Of a stretch of DNA of 64,000 bases, positions 19,221 through 30,539 are shown in pieces. The stretch is from Candidatus Hoaglandella endobia (lineage in GTDB: Bacteria > Pseudomonadota > Gammaproteobacteria > Enterobacterales > Enterobacteriaceae). Each line of letters opens with the position of its first letter. The first letter of the stretch is position 1. The notes beneath the pieces were generated by a model. It was not told the DNA's origin and searched no databases. It saw nothing but the letters and a program-made list of their open reading frames with translations. A program made the translations under genes and the position numbers. The stretch is taken from contig NZ_LN999835.1 of the NCBI RefSeq assembly GCF_900044015.1, forward strand, positions 62,001 through 126,000. The letters run 5' to 3'.

Positions 19221-19243
19221 GGACGCGTATTATTTACGCGTCC
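19221..19243. terminator. Hairpin between convergent sspB and deaD
   Basis: A perfect 9-base-pair inverted repeat, GGACGCGTA / TACGCGTCC, with a five-base loop. It overlaps the last codons and stop of deaD and follows sspB by 11 bases. No T-run follows on either strand, so it may be an RNA 3'-end stabiliser or a weak bidirectional terminator. Confidence 0.4.
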
Positions 19244-21026
19244 CCGCCAACAGTCGGGGGTTATTGACATTATTATCGTAGCGGCGTTCTCCTCTACCAG
19301 AGGTAGAGCAGTCACGATAACTGTCAAAGCTACGGCGGCCACCGTTACGGCGTTCTCCACCGCGTGACTGTGCTTTACCGACAAATTGCATATTGATCGG
19401 CTTGTTCAGAATACGTGTGCGTGTGAAGTGAGACAACAGTTCACTGGGCATCCCTTTGGGCAGCTCGATGGTAGAATGGGACGCAAATAACTTAACATTA
19501 CCGATACAACGACTGCTGATATCCCCTTCGTTAGCGATCGCACCAACGATATGACGCACTTCCACGCCGTCATTACGGCCGACTTCAATACGGTAGAGAT
19601 CCATCTCTCTCACATCACGACGTTGGGCACGCTCACCGCCGTTCTGAAAGTCATCACGCTCGTGGAACTCGCCACGCCGCGGCCGGCGTTCGATAACGGG
19701 ATCCGGCAACAGGATGAGCGGACGCTCGGCTGAGGCCAGCTTTAACAACGCCGCTGCTAGCGTTTCCATATCTAGTAGCTCATCCACCACTAGCTGCAGT
19801 TTAGTTAGTAGCGCACGGTACACCTCCAGGTCACTGCTCTCCAGTTGATTTTGGACTCTAGCAACAAATTTAGCCAGACGACGGGCGCCCAGCACTTTGT
19901 TTGTCGGCAGTTTAACTTCGGGAATGGTAAGTTTCATGATGCTTTCGATATTGCGCAGCAAACGGCGTTCGCGGTTTTCTACGAACAGTAGTGCCCGTCC
20001 GGCACGACCGGCGCGGCCAGTACGGCCGATACGGTGCACATAGGATTCGGCATCCAGCGGGATATCGTAGTTAATCACTAGACTAATTCGCTCAACGTCT
20101 AGACCTCTAGCGGCTACATCGGTGGCTATTAGTATATCCAGGCGGCCATCCTTCAGGCGATCAAGAGTCTGCTCGCGCAGCGCCTGATTCATATCGCCGT
20201 TAAGCGCGGCGCTATTGTAGCCACTGCGCTCAAGCACTTCAGCAACTTCCAGCGTCGTATTCTTGGTGCGTACGAAGATAATGGCGGCGTCAAAGTCTTC
20301 AGTTTCTAGGAAACGAATCAGCGCTTCATTCTTACGCATGCCGTATACCGCCCAGTAACTCTGGCTAATATCGGGACGAGTGGTCACGTTAGACTGTATG
20401 CGTACTTCTTGCGGCTCATTCATAAATCTGTGAGTAATGCGGCGAATCGCTTCCGGCATTGTGGCAGAGAATAATGCAGTCTGATGCTTGGCTGGCACCT
20501 GCGCCAAAATGTTTTCCACATCTTCGATAAAACCCATGCGTAGCATCTCATCCGCTTCGTCCAGTACCAGCCCGCTCAAGTTAGACAGATTCAGCGTGCC
20601 GCGTTTTAAGTGGTCTAGCAGACGGCCAGGAGTGCCGACCACCACCTGCGGTCCTTGACGCAAGGCACGCAGTTGCACGTCGTAACGTTGACCGCCGTAC
20701 AGTGAAATTATATTGATGCCTTTCATATACTTAGCGAAATAGTCAAATGCTTCGCTAACCTGTACTGCCAGTTCTCGGGTAGGCACTAGCACTAGTACCT
20801 GTGGAACCAATAGCTCAGGCTTAATATTGTTCAACAGCGGCAGGGAGAAGGCCGCTGTTTTGCCGCTGCCGGTCTGTGCCATACCCATTACGTCATGCCC
20901 AGCTAGCAGCGGCGGAATACAGGCGACTTGTATGGGAGACGGTTTTTCATAACCGAGATCGATCAGTGCGTTCAGAAGCGGATTTTTCAGCCCAAGATTG
21001 GCAAAAGAGGTTTCTAATTTAGACAT
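19230..21026 (-). CDS. deaD: Cold-shock DEAD-box RNA helicase DeaD (CsdA)
   Basis: ATP-dependent RNA helicase for 50S assembly and mRNA decay. Start ATG 21026 ([13 protein letters not shown]) fits the family better than the upstream in-frame 21041. The 598 residues (E. coli 629) show MAQTGSGKT (motif I), [17 protein letters not shown] (DEAD), [10 protein letters not shown] and [13 protein letters not shown]. The RNA-binding region ending [15 protein letters not shown] is intact; the arginine/glycine-rich tail is shortened. The nlpI gene that precedes it in E. coli is missing. Confidence 0.97.
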   Translation of the reverse strand: MSKLETSFANLGLKNPLLNALIDLGYEKPSPIQVACIPPLLAGHDVMGMAQTGSGKTAAFSLPLLNNIKPELLVPQVLVLVPTRELAVQVSEAFDYFAKYMKGINIISLYGGQRYDVQLRALRQGPQVVVGTPGRLLDHLKRGTLNLSNLSGLVLDEADEMLRMGFIEDVENILAQVPAKHQTALFSATMPEAIRRITHRFMNEPQEVRIQSNVTTRPDISQSYWAVYGMRKNEALIRFLETEDFDAAIIFVRTKNTTLEVAEVLERSGYNSAALNGDMNQALREQTLDRLKDGRLDILIATDVAARGLDVERISLVINYDIPLDAESYVHRIGRTGRAGRAGRALLFVENRERRLLRNIESIMKLTIPEVKLPTNKVLGARRLAKFVARVQNQLESSDLEVYRALLTKLQLVVDELLDMETLAAALLKLASAERPLILLPDPVIERRPRRGEFHERDDFQNGGERAQRRDVREMDLYRIEVGRNDGVEVRHIVGAIANEGDISSRCIGNVKLFASHSTIELPKGMPSELLSHFTRTRILNKPINMQFVGKAQSRGGERRNGGRRSFDSYRDCSTSGRGERRYDNNVNNPRLLAGTRK

Positions 21027-21041
21027 GTACACGTGCCTCAT

Positions 21042-21328
21042 TATTATGATTTCTTGACGGCCAGTCTACCTCATCTTGAAAACTGTTCTTTATTTTCATC
21101 AAAAGTGTGAACTGGCTTAAATTAAATTTAAAACGCAAAAATCTGCCCTCACTCGCGCAGGTGAAAAAATTTTATGATGTTGACTCATGTTTTACTTTCA
21201 ACAGCTATTGCTGATTACAGCTATTGCTGATTAAGGTTTTCTTGCCCTTAAAGGGCTTTTTGCCCTCTCCTAGAGAAGGAGAGAGCGATAGAAGCTCAAG
21301 GCTATCATATAAGCGCCATCTATCCTGA
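21042..21328. other. pnp-deaD spacer where nlpI is missing
   Basis: Roughly 290 bases replace nlpI. It contains a perfect 16-base tandem duplication (ACAGCTATTGCTGATT twice, 21201-21232), a hairpin GCCCTTAAAGGGC followed by T5 on the plus strand (21244-21261), and a CTCTCCT / AGGAGAG hairpin near 21265-21285. The hairpins may end pnp transcripts or stabilise their 3' end. No coding remnant was recognised. Confidence 0.45.
21201..21232. repeat. 16-base tandem duplication upstream of deaD
   Basis: ACAGCTATTGCTGATT occurs twice in perfect tandem in the spacer left by nlpI loss. Confidence 0.9.
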
Positions 21329-23419
21329 CTAGGAGCTCGCTTCCTTAATGCTCAGGCGAATGCGCCCTTGACGGTCAACTTCCAAAACTTTAACCGGTAC
21401 TTTTTGTCCAAGTTCTAGATAATCGGCTACTTTTTCCACATGCTTATCGACAATTTGAGAAATATGTACTAACCCTTCTTTACCCCCGCTGATAGCAATA
21501 AAGGCTCCGAAATCAACGATGCGGATCACTTTTCCATTATAAACGCGTCCTACTTCCAGTTTAGCTGTGATCTCTTCGATACGACGAATAGCATGAGAAG
21601 CTTTCTCACTATCAGTGGCTGACACTTTTACTGTGCCGTCGTCTTCAATTTCAATAGTCGTACCGGTTTCTTCGGTTAACGTGCGAATCACCGAGCCGCC
21701 TTTACCAATCAAGTCTTTAATTTTATCTGCATTAATTTTGATCGTGTAAATACGCGGAGCGAATGGGGAAATATCGCTGCGCGGCATGCTGATTGCTCGA
21801 TTCATCACTTCTAGTATATGCATACGCGCCTCCTTTGCCTGATAAAGCGCTACCTGCATGATTTCTCTGGTAATGCCTTCAATTTTAATATCCATCTGCA
21901 GTGCTGTGATACCTTCGCGGCTTCCTGCGACTTTGAAATCCATATCGCCCAGATGATCTTCATCACCTAGAATATCGGATAGTACCACAAAGCTATCACC
22001 TTCTTTTATTAGCCCCATGGCGATACCGGCTACGGCCGCCTTAATTGGAACCCCAGCATCCATTAGCGCCAGCGAAGCACCGCAAACTGAAGCCATAGAA
22101 GAAGAACCGTTAGATTCGGTAATTTCCGATACTACCCGCACGGTATAAGGGCATTCAACGATATTTGGCATAACTGCTGACAACCCGCGTTTAGCTAGAC
22201 GGCCATGGCCAACTTCCCGCCGCTTCGGTGAACCCACTATACCAATTTCACCTACACAATATGGCGGGAAGTTATAGTGTAGCAGAAAACGGGCAGTACG
22301 TTCACCCGTCAGCTCATCAAGATTCTGTGCATCGCGCTCAGTGCCGAGGGTGGCTGTAACCAGCGCCTGGGTTTCGCCGCGGGTGAACAGCGCCGACCCA
22401 TGGGTGCGCGGTAGTATGCCAGTGCGTATATCCAGTTCGCGAATCATATCTTTTTCACGGCCATCAATACGCGGCTCGCCACGCAGCACGCGGCTGCGTA
22501 CAACTTGTTTCTCCAAGTTGCCCAGGGTGGCTTGAATTTTCTCTTCATGAATGGAATCGTCTTGACTAATTAATTGCTCTACTATATCAGCTTTGATAGC
22601 ATCAACCATAAGATAACGCTTTTGCTTCTCAGTAATGCGGTAGGCATCCCCCAAACGGCTTTCCGCTAATTCAGCGACCAATTTATGCAATGAGGCGTTG
22701 GCTTCCTGTGGCTTCAATTGCCATTTTGGCTGGCCGGCTTCGTCAACAAATTGCCTAATGTTCTCGATTACCACTTGTTGCTGTTCGTGGCCATACATCA
22801 CTGCGTCCAGCATCTGATTTTCGTTCAGTAGTTGTGCTTCCGACTCCACCATCAGTACCGCGTTAGCGGTACCAGCAACTACCAGATCTAGCCGGCTAGA
22901 AGCTAGCTCAGTCTGAGTAGGGTTTAATACATATTGGTCGTTGATATAGCCTACACGTGCGGCGCCGATGGGTCCACTGAATGGAATACCTGACAGGCTT
23001 AGCGCAGAAGATGCGCCGATCATCGCTACAATATCTGGGCTGACTTGCGAATTAATCGATACCACCATCGCGATAACCTGTACTTCATTCAAAAAACCTT
23101 CTGGGAACAGCGGACGAATCGGCCGGTCGATCAAGCGTGAAATAAGCATTTCACCTTCGCTTGGACGACCTTCTCGTCGAAAGAACCCACCTGGAAAACG
23201 ACCGGCGGCGTAGGTACGTTCCTGATAGTTGACAGTTAGTGGAAAGAAACTCTGGCCCGGTTTTTCTTTTTTAGCGCCAACTACGGTAACAAATACTGCG
23301 GTGTCGTCCATGCTTACCATGACTGCGGCCGTCGCCTGACGGGCCATCATACCGGTTTCAAGCGTTACGGTATGCTGACCGTATTGAAACTTGCGAACAA
23401 TTGGATTTAGCAAAATCAT
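21329..23419 (-). CDS. pnp: Polynucleotide phosphorylase
   Basis: Phosphorolytic 3'-5' exoribonuclease and degradosome component. 696 residues against 711 in E. coli. The two RNase PH-like domains, the KH domain ([20 protein letters not shown]) and the S1 domain ([20 protein letters not shown]) are complete; the protein stops at [11 protein letters not shown], so only the low-complexity tail is lost. The start [18 protein letters not shown] has one to two extra residues. It is downstream of rpsO in the usual rpsO-pnp order. The 195-base spacer could hold the RNase III-processed leader used for autoregulation in E. coli. Confidence 0.97.
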   Translation of the reverse strand: MILLNPIVRKFQYGQHTVTLETGMMARQATAAVMVSMDDTAVFVTVVGAKKEKPGQSFFPLTVNYQERTYAAGRFPGGFFRREGRPSEGEMLISRLIDRPIRPLFPEGFLNEVQVIAMVVSINSQVSPDIVAMIGASSALSLSGIPFSGPIGAARVGYINDQYVLNPTQTELASSRLDLVVAGTANAVLMVESEAQLLNENQMLDAVMYGHEQQQVVIENIRQFVDEAGQPKWQLKPQEANASLHKLVAELAESRLGDAYRITEKQKRYLMVDAIKADIVEQLISQDDSIHEEKIQATLGNLEKQVVRSRVLRGEPRIDGREKDMIRELDIRTGILPRTHGSALFTRGETQALVTATLGTERDAQNLDELTGERTARFLLHYNFPPYCVGEIGIVGSPKRREVGHGRLAKRGLSAVMPNIVECPYTVRVVSEITESNGSSSMASVCGASLALMDAGVPIKAAVAGIAMGLIKEGDSFVVLSDILGDEDHLGDMDFKVAGSREGITALQMDIKIEGITREIMQVALYQAKEARMHILEVMNRAISMPRSDISPFAPRIYTIKINADKIKDLIGKGGSVIRTLTEETGTTIEIEDDGTVKVSATDSEKASHAIRRIEEITAKLEVGRVYNGKVIRIVDFGAFIAISGGKEGLVHISQIVDKHVEKVADYLELGQKVPVKVLEVDRQGRIRLSIKEASS

Positions 23420-23614
23420 TTCCTTTTTAAAGTGATTCCTTCTAAAACATATCGCCCACTATTGACTAAAGACTTTCTTTAATAGAAGAGAATCTACTGA
23501 GATAGCACTTACCAACTAAGGACATATCCCCCGCAGCCAGCGCTACCTAGAAGATAGAAGAAAGAAACAACATAATATAAGATAATAAGACCCACCTATC
23601 TCCTACTATCTAGC

Positions 23615-23884
23615 TTAGCGACGCAGATGAAGACGTTCGATAAGGCTGGTATAACGCACTATATTTTTACCTTTCAGGTAGTCGAGCAGCTTACGACGCT
23701 GTGAAACCATGTGCAACAGACCACGGCGGCTATGGTAATCTTTTTTATTTTCCGCAAAATGGCCCTGCAAATGACTAATCTGAGCGGTTAAAAGAGCAAC
23801 TTGAACTTCAGTGGAACCGCTGTCTTTGGCATCATAGCCGAAATCAGAAATAATCTTTGCTTTCGCCTCAACACTTAGAGACAT
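23615..23884 (-). CDS. rpsO: 30S ribosomal protein S15
   Basis: Primary-binding 30S protein that nucleates the central domain. ATG 23884 ([16 protein letters not shown]) gives 89 residues, the E. coli length; an upstream in-frame ATG at 23950 is not supported by homology. [19 protein letters not shown] and HHSRRG-like [18 protein letters not shown] are diagnostic. The operon order truB-rpsO-pnp is conserved. Confidence 0.97.
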   Translation of the reverse strand: MSLSVEAKAKIISDFGYDAKDSGSTEVQVALLTAQISHLQGHFAENKKDYHSRRGLLHMVSQRRKLLDYLKGKNIVRYTSLIERLHLRR

Positions 23885-24014
23885 TATAACACCCCAAAAT
23901 GATTGTAAAATAGATGGTCGCTGATCTCTAACTGCAGCAACCAGCTTCATAAGCTAAACTATTTTACGCTCATTCTAAGCCTAGCGCAAGGTCTATACCT
24001 ATGCCTAATAGTTC

Positions 24015-24941
24015 TTATGGCTTCGCTATCAGGCGCAGCGGCGTTAAAAATCCAGGTATAGTAATTTCACCGATGCCCAAAAAGTGACGGAACTGACCTT
24101 CTGTCAAACGCACCAATCCTGCTTCTAATGGCGTTGTAATTGCTACCTTTTGTCCAAGCTGTACTCGCGCAGCGATGTCTGGCGGAAGATGTACTGCTGG
24201 CATGTCCGCCACCGCGCTATCTATTGATAACAACAGCGCATCTAGCTGCACCTGAGTTTCAGGCATATTAGTATCGATAGCCAAAAGCGCGTCTAAAGTG
24301 ATCATGCGTGCGGTAGAATAGCGTGCCACTGTCAGCCGACGTAGCACTTGGACGTGTGCACCGCAGCCTAGTCGCTCCCCTAAATCGTCGATAATAGTGC
24401 GAATATAGGTGCCTTTGGAACAATGTATCTCCAATACTAACTGGGTCAGGTTCCAGTGCAGCAGCTGCAGACTGTAGATCTCGATAGGTCTCGCCTCTCG
24501 TGCTATCTCAATACCTTGTCGCGCATATTCATAAAGTGGTCTGCCTTGATATTTAAGCGCAGAAAACATCGATGGCACCTGAAAGAATGCCCCGCGAAAA
24601 GCTTCCAGTGACATTACCAGCCGTGCCTTATCTAGGACAACTGGACGGACGCTAACTATCTTGCCCTCTGCGTCAGACGTATCAGTACGTTCGCCAAGTC
24701 GCGTGGTCACACGATAGCGTTTATCTGCATCCAGCAAATACTGAGAAAATTTAGTCGCCTCGCCGAGACAAATAGGAAGCATCCCAGTTGCTAGTGGATC
24801 CAGTGTACCAGTATAGCCTGCTTTCTTTGCACGAAAGAGCCATTTAATTGTCTTCAGCAAATAGTTGGAGGACAGTCCAATAGGTTTATCCAGCAACAGA
24901 ATACCGTCAATATCGCGACCACGGTGGCTAGGACGGCTCAT
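24015..24941 (-). CDS. truB: tRNA pseudouridine-55 synthase TruB
   Basis: Makes pseudouridine 55 in the T-loop of tRNAs. 308 residues (E. coli 314). The catalytic aspartate is D48 in [14 protein letters not shown], and the [13 protein letters not shown] motif is present, followed by a short PUA-like C-terminal domain. Its ATG overlaps the rbfA stop by one base (TGATG), so the two are translationally coupled. Confidence 0.97.
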   Translation of the reverse strand: MSRPSHRGRDIDGILLLDKPIGLSSNYLLKTIKWLFRAKKAGYTGTLDPLATGMLPICLGEATKFSQYLLDADKRYRVTTRLGERTDTSDAEGKIVSVRPVVLDKARLVMSLEAFRGAFFQVPSMFSALKYQGRPLYEYARQGIEIAREARPIEIYSLQLLHWNLTQLVLEIHCSKGTYIRTIIDDLGERLGCGAHVQVLRRLTVARYSTARMITLDALLAIDTNMPETQVQLDALLLSIDSAVADMPAVHLPPDIAARVQLGQKVAITTPLEAGLVRLTEGQFRHFLGIGEITIPGFLTPLRLIAKP

Positions 24942-25315
24942 CAGCGCTCTTTATCCTTGGGGTGTTTTGCTATCTGGCTGATTAGATTAGACATACGCAT
25001 GCCTTCTACTAAGGAATTATCGTAGGCAAAGGTTAATTCGGGCATTACCCGTAGATACATAGCTCTACCGAGTAGACTACGGATGAATCCCGCAGCTTCT
25101 TGAAGCGTGCGTATGCCGTGGTTCACTTGTTCAGGGGTTTTGGCGTTCAAAAATGTAACGAACACTTTAGCATAGACCAAATCGCGCGATACATCGACGC
25201 CGGAAACCGTGGCCATGCTAACGCGTGGATCTTTGATCTCGCGTTGCAAGATAACAGCTATTTTTTTCTGCATCTCCTGGGCGACCCGCTGGGTGCGACT
25301 ATATTCTTTTACCAT
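24941..25315 (-). CDS. rbfA: 30S ribosome-binding factor A
   Basis: Assembly factor for the 16S rRNA 5' end. Start ATG 25315 ([18 protein letters not shown]) is preferred over a TTG two codons upstream. The 124 residues (E. coli 133) hold the KH-like fold, with [12 protein letters not shown] and [21 protein letters not shown] few charged C-terminal residues are lost. It lies in the nusA-infB-rbfA-truB operon. RbfA is retained although rimP is deleted and rimM is frameshifted. Confidence 0.96.
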   Translation of the reverse strand: MVKEYSRTQRVAQEMQKKIAVILQREIKDPRVSMATVSGVDVSRDLVYAKVFVTFLNAKTPEQVNHGIRTLQEAAGFIRSLLGRAMYLRVMPELTFAYDNSLVEGMRMSNLISQIAKHPKDKER

Positions 25316-25384
25316 TTTCAATACTCCAGACAGGCAGGGAGGCGAAACAACCCTTCCTGAGAGGTAACTTCTGATAATATGTTA

Positions 25385-28075
25385 TCAGGCAATAGTGCGT
25401 TGGATCTCGACAGATTCAAAGACTTCAATAATATCGCCTATATGTACGTCATTGTAATTATTCATGCAGATACCGCATTCCATACTGTTACGCACTTCAT
25501 TTACATCATCTTTAAAGCGGCGAAGCGACTCCAGTTCACCTTCATAAACCACTACGTTTTCATGCAGTAAGCGGATCTTATTATGGCGTTTAATAACACC
25601 TTCAGTTACCATACATCCAGCGATAGTGCCTAACTTAGGCGAACGGAACAGATTGCGTACTTCCGCCAGACCGATGATTTTCTGCTTGTACTCCGGGACA
25701 AGCATGCCGCTCATCGCCTGTTTAACTTCATCTATCAAATCATAGATTATCGAGTAGTAACGTAGATCTAGATTTTCTGCTTCGATGACACGGCGAGCGG
25801 AAGCGTCAGCGCGAACGTTAAAACCCATCAAGATAGCGTTGGAAGCTGCTGCTAGGGTCGCATCGGTTTCTGTGATACCGCCCACGCCTGAGCCTACTAT
25901 CTTTACTTTGACTTCATTAGTAGACAGAGTATCCAACGCATTTTTAATAGCCTCGGCGGAACCCTGCACATCAGATTTTAGCACGATGTTCAATTCAGAT
26001 ACTTCTCCTGCAGTCATATTGGCGAACATATTTTCCAGTTTTAATTTATGCTGGCGTGCCAGTTTAACTTCGCGGAACTTTCCCTGGCGATAAAGCGCCA
26101 CTTCACGGGCTTTCTTCTCGTCACGTACTACTGTTGCTTCGTCGCCAGCGGCAGGTAACCCAGATAAGCCCAGAATCTCTACCGGAATCGACGGGCCGGC
26201 TGAGGCCACATCACAACCAACTTCGTTGCGCATGGCGCGCACATGGCCATATTCCAACCCGCACAAAACAATATCGCCTAGGTTGAGAGTGCCTTCGCGT
26301 ATCAACAAGGTAGCGACCGGACCGCGTCCTTTGTCCAGAAAAGATTCTATGACTACGCCACTGGCCATACTGTTGCTGATAGCTTTCAGCTCAAGCATTT
26401 CTGCCTGTAGTAAAATAGCGTCTAGTAGATTATCAATGCCGGAGCCAGATTTGGCTGAGACATGTACGAACTGGCTTTCACCACCCCATTCTTCTGGAAT
26501 GATGCCGTACTGGGTTAGCTCATTTTTAACCCGATCTATATCGGCTTCCGGCTTATCAATTTTGTTGACCGCTACCACTACCGGCACTTTCGCCGCTTTG
26601 GCGTGCTGAATAGCTTCAATCGTTTGTGGCATCACTCCGTCATCTGCGGCTACAACCAGCACCACGATATCAGTAGCTTGCACACCGCGGGCGCGCATAG
26701 CAGTAAAAGCCGCATGCCCAGGGGTATCGAGAAATGTTATCATGCCGTTGTCGGTTTCTACATGATAGGCACCGATATGCTGGGTAATGCGGCCCGCTTC
26801 GCCGGCCGCCACTTTGGTGGAACGAATATAGTCCAACAGCGAAGTTTTACCATGGTCGACATGCCCCATGATGGTTACTACCGGAGCTCGCGGCTCAGAG
26901 GCGGCGGTTATACCGCCGGTATCGCGGTCAGACATTACCAACTCTTCTAACTCGTTTTCACGGCGCAAAATTACTTTGTGGTGCATCTCTTCCGCCACCA
27001 GTTGCGCTGTTTCCTGATCGATTACCTGATTAATTGTTACCATAGCACCGAGCTTCATCATTGCTTTGATGACCTGCGCACCTTTTACCGCCATCTTATT
27101 AGCCAGCTCAGCTACGGTAATGGTTTCACCAATAATTACATCACGGTTAATTGCCTGCGTCGGCTTGTTAAAGCCCTGCGTTAAGGTGCTAGGTTTACGC
27201 TTGCTCTTACCGCCGCGGCCTACGGCGCGTGCTTCTTCGCGATCGGCCTTAGATTCTGATAGGCGGCTGTTTTTTTTCTGTTTTATGGCTTTACCGCCAC
27301 GGGTCCGGTTGCTACGATCGACTTCTACCTTACGATCGTTTTCGTCTTCAGCTTCACGGGCATGAAGGGAGGTCGTGATATGATAATCGGTGGTATCTTC
27401 TTCTGCTAGATCAGGCGTATTATCCCAGTTAATACCACAATTTTCGGCCATATGTCTCGCTTCTTCCGCAACTTGGCGGGCTTTTTCTTCTACCTTACGA
27501 TACGTTTCCTCTTCCGCCTTAAGTCTTAGCTCGGCCGTTTTGGCTTTACGGCGAGCTTTTTCAGCCGCTTGTGGTGACTTAGTTATCTTATTGATCTGCT
27601 GCTGGTTAGTCAAAGAATCTATTTTTGCTACTGTACGTTGTTTCGCTTGTTTAATAGCATCAAGCTTAGTCTTGTCTTCAGCAGCCAGTTCTACTTTTTT
27701 TTCGGTCTCAATCTGCCCTTTTTCGTCTGCTACGTGTTGTAAAGATAGCTCTTCCGCTTCTATTTCGGCTTTTTCTTGCACCTTTAGATCTTTTTGTACG
27801 TAAGTCCGTTTTTTACGCACTTCGATTTGTACCGATTTACTTTTACCGCTGGTGCTGGAAATATTTAAGGTACAGCGTGTTTTTCTCTGTAAAGTTAGTT
27901 GACTTGGTGCTGTGCCCAGATTACGTTTTAGGTGTGCTAGTAAGGTTTCTTTTTCCTGCTGAGTTACATAATCCACTGCTGTCTTATCAAGACCAGCATC
28001 AGCAAATTGCTGTACTAGGCGATCGACCGGAGTCTGTATTTCTGTGGCGAGCGATTTTACAGTTACATCTGTCAT
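25385..28075 (-). CDS. infB: Translation initiation factor IF-2
   Basis: GTPase that places initiator tRNA on the 30S subunit. 896 residues (E. coli 890). Order: N-terminal IF2 subdomain, a long charged coiled region rich in Lys/Glu/Ala (about residues 90-290), the G domain with [14 protein letters not shown], the DTPGHAAF and NKID motifs, then the C-terminal fMet-tRNA-binding domains. The linker carries indels but stays open. Internal Met codons near the linker end could serve as starts of shorter forms, as known in E. coli; this is not demonstrable here. Confidence 0.97.
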   Translation of the reverse strand: MTDVTVKSLATEIQTPVDRLVQQFADAGLDKTAVDYVTQQEKETLLAHLKRNLGTAPSQLTLQRKTRCTLNISSTSGKSKSVQIEVRKKRTYVQKDLKVQEKAEIEAEELSLQHVADEKGQIETEKKVELAAEDKTKLDAIKQAKQRTVAKIDSLTNQQQINKITKSPQAAEKARRKAKTAELRLKAEEETYRKVEEKARQVAEEARHMAENCGINWDNTPDLAEEDTTDYHITTSLHAREAEDENDRKVEVDRSNRTRGGKAIKQKKNSRLSESKADREEARAVGRGGKSKRKPSTLTQGFNKPTQAINRDVIIGETITVAELANKMAVKGAQVIKAMMKLGAMVTINQVIDQETAQLVAEEMHHKVILRRENELEELVMSDRDTGGITAASEPRAPVVTIMGHVDHGKTSLLDYIRSTKVAAGEAGRITQHIGAYHVETDNGMITFLDTPGHAAFTAMRARGVQATDIVVLVVAADDGVMPQTIEAIQHAKAAKVPVVVAVNKIDKPEADIDRVKNELTQYGIIPEEWGGESQFVHVSAKSGSGIDNLLDAILLQAEMLELKAISNSMASGVVIESFLDKGRGPVATLLIREGTLNLGDIVLCGLEYGHVRAMRNEVGCDVASAGPSIPVEILGLSGLPAAGDEATVVRDEKKAREVALYRQGKFREVKLARQHKLKLENMFANMTAGEVSELNIVLKSDVQGSAEAIKNALDTLSTNEVKVKIVGSGVGGITETDATLAAASNAILMGFNVRADASARRVIEAENLDLRYYSIIYDLIDEVKQAMSGMLVPEYKQKIIGLAEVRNLFRSPKLGTIAGCMVTEGVIKRHNKIRLLHENVVVYEGELESLRRFKDDVNEVRNSMECGICMNNYNDVHIGDIIEVFESVEIQRTIA

Positions 28076-28111
28076 GCTGTTTTTCCTACTACATTATTCA
28101 TACTAAAATTT

Positions 28112-28135
28112 ATTACACGTTGTATTACACGTTGT
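28112..28135. repeat. 12-base tandem duplication at the nusA stop codon
   Basis: ATTACACGTTGT occurs twice in perfect tandem. The second copy carries the nusA termination codon and the last two codons on the minus strand. Confidence 0.9.
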
Positions 28136-29612
28136 CGCTAAACCAACAAATATTGCGTGCGGCCATAATCAGCTCCCCAGCCTTTTTACTACTGAGCCCT
28201 TCAATATCTGACAGTTCATCGATACCCTGTTCGGCCAGCGCTTCTAGCGTACAAACACCATGCTTCGCCAGCTTAAATGCCATTTCGCGTTCAAGCTCAG
28301 GCAGACCTAGCAATTCTTCAGCTGGCGTGCCCCCGTGGCGACTCTCTTCCTGTGCCAGAGCAAGGGTGGTAATCGCATTCTTTGCCCGTTCACGTAGTGC
28401 TTCTACAGTCTTCTCATCCAGCCCGTCAATTTCCAGCAGCTCATTGATAGGCACGTAAGCTAGCTCCTCAAGAGAGGAGAAACCTTCTTCCATCAAGACC
28501 GTGGCCAAATCTTTATCGATATCTAGGTTTTTAGTAAAGATATCGATAACCGCATAGGCTTCGACTTGATTTTTTGCCTGTAGATCCTCTAATGTCATAA
28601 CATTTAGCTCCCAGCCGCTAAGCTGGGAAGCCAACCGGACGTTTTGTCCATTGCGGCCGATAGCCTGAGCAAGATTACCAGCTTCAACCGCGATATCCAT
28701 GGTGTGCTTATCTTCGTCCACTACGATGGAAGCAACATCAGCAGGCACCATGGCGTTGATTACAAACTGGGCTGGATTATCGTCCCACAGCACGATATCA
28801 ATACGTTCCCCGCCTAATTCGCTAGACACAGCCTGCACTCGGGCACCGCGCATACCGACGCAGGCACCGACTGGATCGATACGTTTATCGTTGGTTTTTA
28901 CAGCAATTTTTGCCCGTGAACCAGGATCACGAGCAACTGCCTTGATTTCAATGATTTCTTCGCCGATTTCCGGCACTTCAATACGGAACAGCTCAACCAG
29001 CATTTCAGGACGAGAACGGCTGATAAATAGTTGCGCACCGCGTACTTCTGGACGCACAGCATATAAAACGCCACGGATTCGGTCGCCAGGACGAAAATTT
29101 TCACGCGGGAGCATGTCCTCACGGCCAATCACCGTTTCGGCATTATTGCCCAGATCAAGGCTGATGCTATCTCGGTTAACTTTTTTTACAACACCAGTCA
29201 AGATTTCGCCTTCGTGACTACGGAATTGATCGACTATAATCTCTCGCTCGGCTTCACGGACTTTTTGTATGATGACCTGTTTGGCGGTCTGAGTGGTGAT
29301 ACGGTCGAAAACCACTGAGTCGATTTTATCTTCGATATAGTTGCCAAGTTCGGCCGATGGATCGTCAAACTGCGCCGCTTCTAGAGTGATTTCACGGGTA
29401 GGCTGCGTAACAGTTTCCACGATAAGCCAACGTCGAAAGGTCTCGAAATCTCCTGATTTGCGATCGATGCTAACGCGTACTTCGATTTCCTGTGCATATT
29501 TTTTCTTGGTTGCCGTAGCTAGTGCTGTCTCTAACGCTTCAAAAATTTTTTTTCGCGGTACTTCTTTTTCGTTGGAAACTGCCTCAACAACAGCCAGAAC
29601 TTCTTTATTCAT
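28125..29612 (-). CDS. nusA: Transcription termination/antitermination factor NusA
   Basis: RNA polymerase-binding elongation factor. 495 residues, the E. coli length. N-terminal domain, S1 domain, two KH domains ([31 protein letters not shown]) and two acidic repeat domains (ending [12 protein letters not shown]) are complete. It heads nusA-infB-rbfA-truB. rimP, normally just upstream, is reduced to a 17-codon scar. The stop codon lies within a perfect 12-base tandem duplication (28112-28135), so the C-terminal residues DNV were set by that duplication. Confidence 0.97.
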   Translation of the reverse strand: MNKEVLAVVEAVSNEKEVPRKKIFEALETALATATKKKYAQEIEVRVSIDRKSGDFETFRRWLIVETVTQPTREITLEAAQFDDPSAELGNYIEDKIDSVVFDRITTQTAKQVIIQKVREAEREIIVDQFRSHEGEILTGVVKKVNRDSISLDLGNNAETVIGREDMLPRENFRPGDRIRGVLYAVRPEVRGAQLFISRSRPEMLVELFRIEVPEIGEEIIEIKAVARDPGSRAKIAVKTNDKRIDPVGACVGMRGARVQAVSSELGGERIDIVLWDDNPAQFVINAMVPADVASIVVDEDKHTMDIAVEAGNLAQAIGRNGQNVRLASQLSGWELNVMTLEDLQAKNQVEAYAVIDIFTKNLDIDKDLATVLMEEGFSSLEELAYVPINELLEIDGLDEKTVEALRERAKNAITTLALAQEESRHGGTPAEELLGLPELEREMAFKLAKHGVCTLEALAEQGIDELSDIEGLSSKKAGELIMAARNICWFSDNV

Positions 29613-29634
29613 CCTAGTTTTCCTCAGGAAAACG

Positions 29635-29685
29635 TTAAAATTGGGGTACCAGGTTTGCTTTCTAGATATTGTTTAAAGCTAACAC
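29635..29685 (-). pseudogene. rimP: 3' scar of rimP (ribosome maturation factor)
   Basis: Seventeen codons on the minus strand read [22 protein letters not shown]. coli RimP ends VFALSNIQKANLVPHF, and the CAG-to-TAG change makes an in-frame stop. The scar ends 22 bases upstream of nusA, the expected place. The remaining 130 codons or so of rimP are deleted up to the tRNA-Leu gene. RimP acts in 30S assembly around the S12 region. Confidence 0.85.
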
Positions 29686-29716
29686 TAACCACTTCAGCTT
29701 TTACTTCCCAAAACAT

Positions 29717-29740
29717 AAAAAAAGGGCTAATAAGCCCAGT
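29717..29740 (-). terminator. Rho-independent terminator between tRNA-Leu and nusA
   Basis: On the minus strand GGGCT-TATT-AGCCC (29724-29737) is followed by seven T residues (29717-29723). It would end transcripts from secG/tRNA-Leu before nusA. E. coli also has terminators in the leader of the rimP-nusA operon. A perfect 14-base tandem duplication (TAGATTGAACATCT twice, 29776-29803) lies just upstream of it. Confidence 0.7.
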
Positions 29741-29775
29741 AGTACTTTACTGAAACAGTAAACATCCCAACTTTG

Positions 29776-29803
29776 TAGATTGAACATCTTAGATTGAACA
29801 TCT
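29776..29803. repeat. 14-base tandem duplication between tRNA-Leu and nusA
   Basis: TAGATTGAACATCT occurs twice in perfect tandem, upstream of the terminator at 29717-29740 in the space left by rimP loss. Confidence 0.9.
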
Positions 29804-29934
29804 GTTAAGAGCTGGTTATAGCTGGACTGGTCTTGCAGCCTATTAGTTAGGCTAGCAAACTGGTTGCTCCACTCTAAAATTAGGCAATTTAATGTTAATC
29901 TAATAACTATAAAAAAGCAAGTTATCTCTGGGAT

Positions 29935-30021
29935 TGGTGCCGAGGACGGGACTTGAACCCGTAAGCCTAATCGGGCACTACCACCTCAAGGTAGCGTGTC
30001 TACCAGTTTCACCACCTCGGC
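29935..30021 (-). tRNA. leuU: tRNA-Leu (GAG)
   Basis: An 87-base class II tRNA with acceptor stem GCCGAGG / CCTCGGC, long variable arm, T-loop TTCAAGT and an encoded CCA end. The anticodon loop is TTGAGGT between CTACC and GGTAG, giving anticodon GAG. It matches E. coli leuU and keeps the secG-leuU-(rimP)-nusA position. Confidence 0.97.
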
Positions 30022-30066
30022 ACTTTAAGATAGTTCTTCGTGAACAATGTTTATTAAGGGATATGT

Positions 30067-30393
30067 TTACTTAGTTTTGCTAGGTTTTGCTAGCATTACG
30101 TCTGGTGCCTTATTCATATAAGGACTTTGGTTGAGATTATCCCACTGGCTAATCTTTTGACCATGATTACTGCTCAAGTTACCCAACACTAGGCTGAGTA
30201 TGAAAAACAGCGTTGCCAGCACGGACGTCATACGAGTCATAAAGTTACCAGAACCGCTAGAACCTAATAAGGTGCCAGAAGGGCTAACACCTAACGATGT
30301 TCCCGTATCAGCACTTTTATTTTGTTGCAACATGATCAGTACAACTAAACTGACCGCTACTAACAAGAACATAACTAACAGAGCTTGGTACAT
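30067..30393 (-). CDS. secG: Protein translocase subunit SecG
   Basis: Two-span inner-membrane partner of SecY/SecE. 108 residues (E. coli 110). Both hydrophobic spans (LLVMFLLVAVSLVVLIMLQQ and MTSVLATLFFILSLVLGNL) and the connecting MLQQNKSADTGTSLG segment are present. The polar tail is degenerate, as usual. It lies between a glmM scar and tRNA-Leu, matching the glmM-secG-leuU order of E. coli. Confidence 0.95.
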   Translation of the reverse strand: MYQALLVMFLLVAVSLVVLIMLQQNKSADTGTSLGVSPSGTLLGSSGSGNFMTRMTSVLATLFFILSLVLGNLSSNHGQKISQWDNLNQSPYMNKAPDVMLAKPSKTK

Positions 30394-30539
30394 AATTTTG
30401 GGTTATTCCTTGCGGCATCATAATAATCTTCTGATATCAGATCAAATCTAATAACTAAAAGGAATACAAATGCTACCTAAATTGCTCCTTGCAAACAAGG
30501 GCATTTTGTAGATAGTGAACCGTTTGGGGCAAAAATTTT

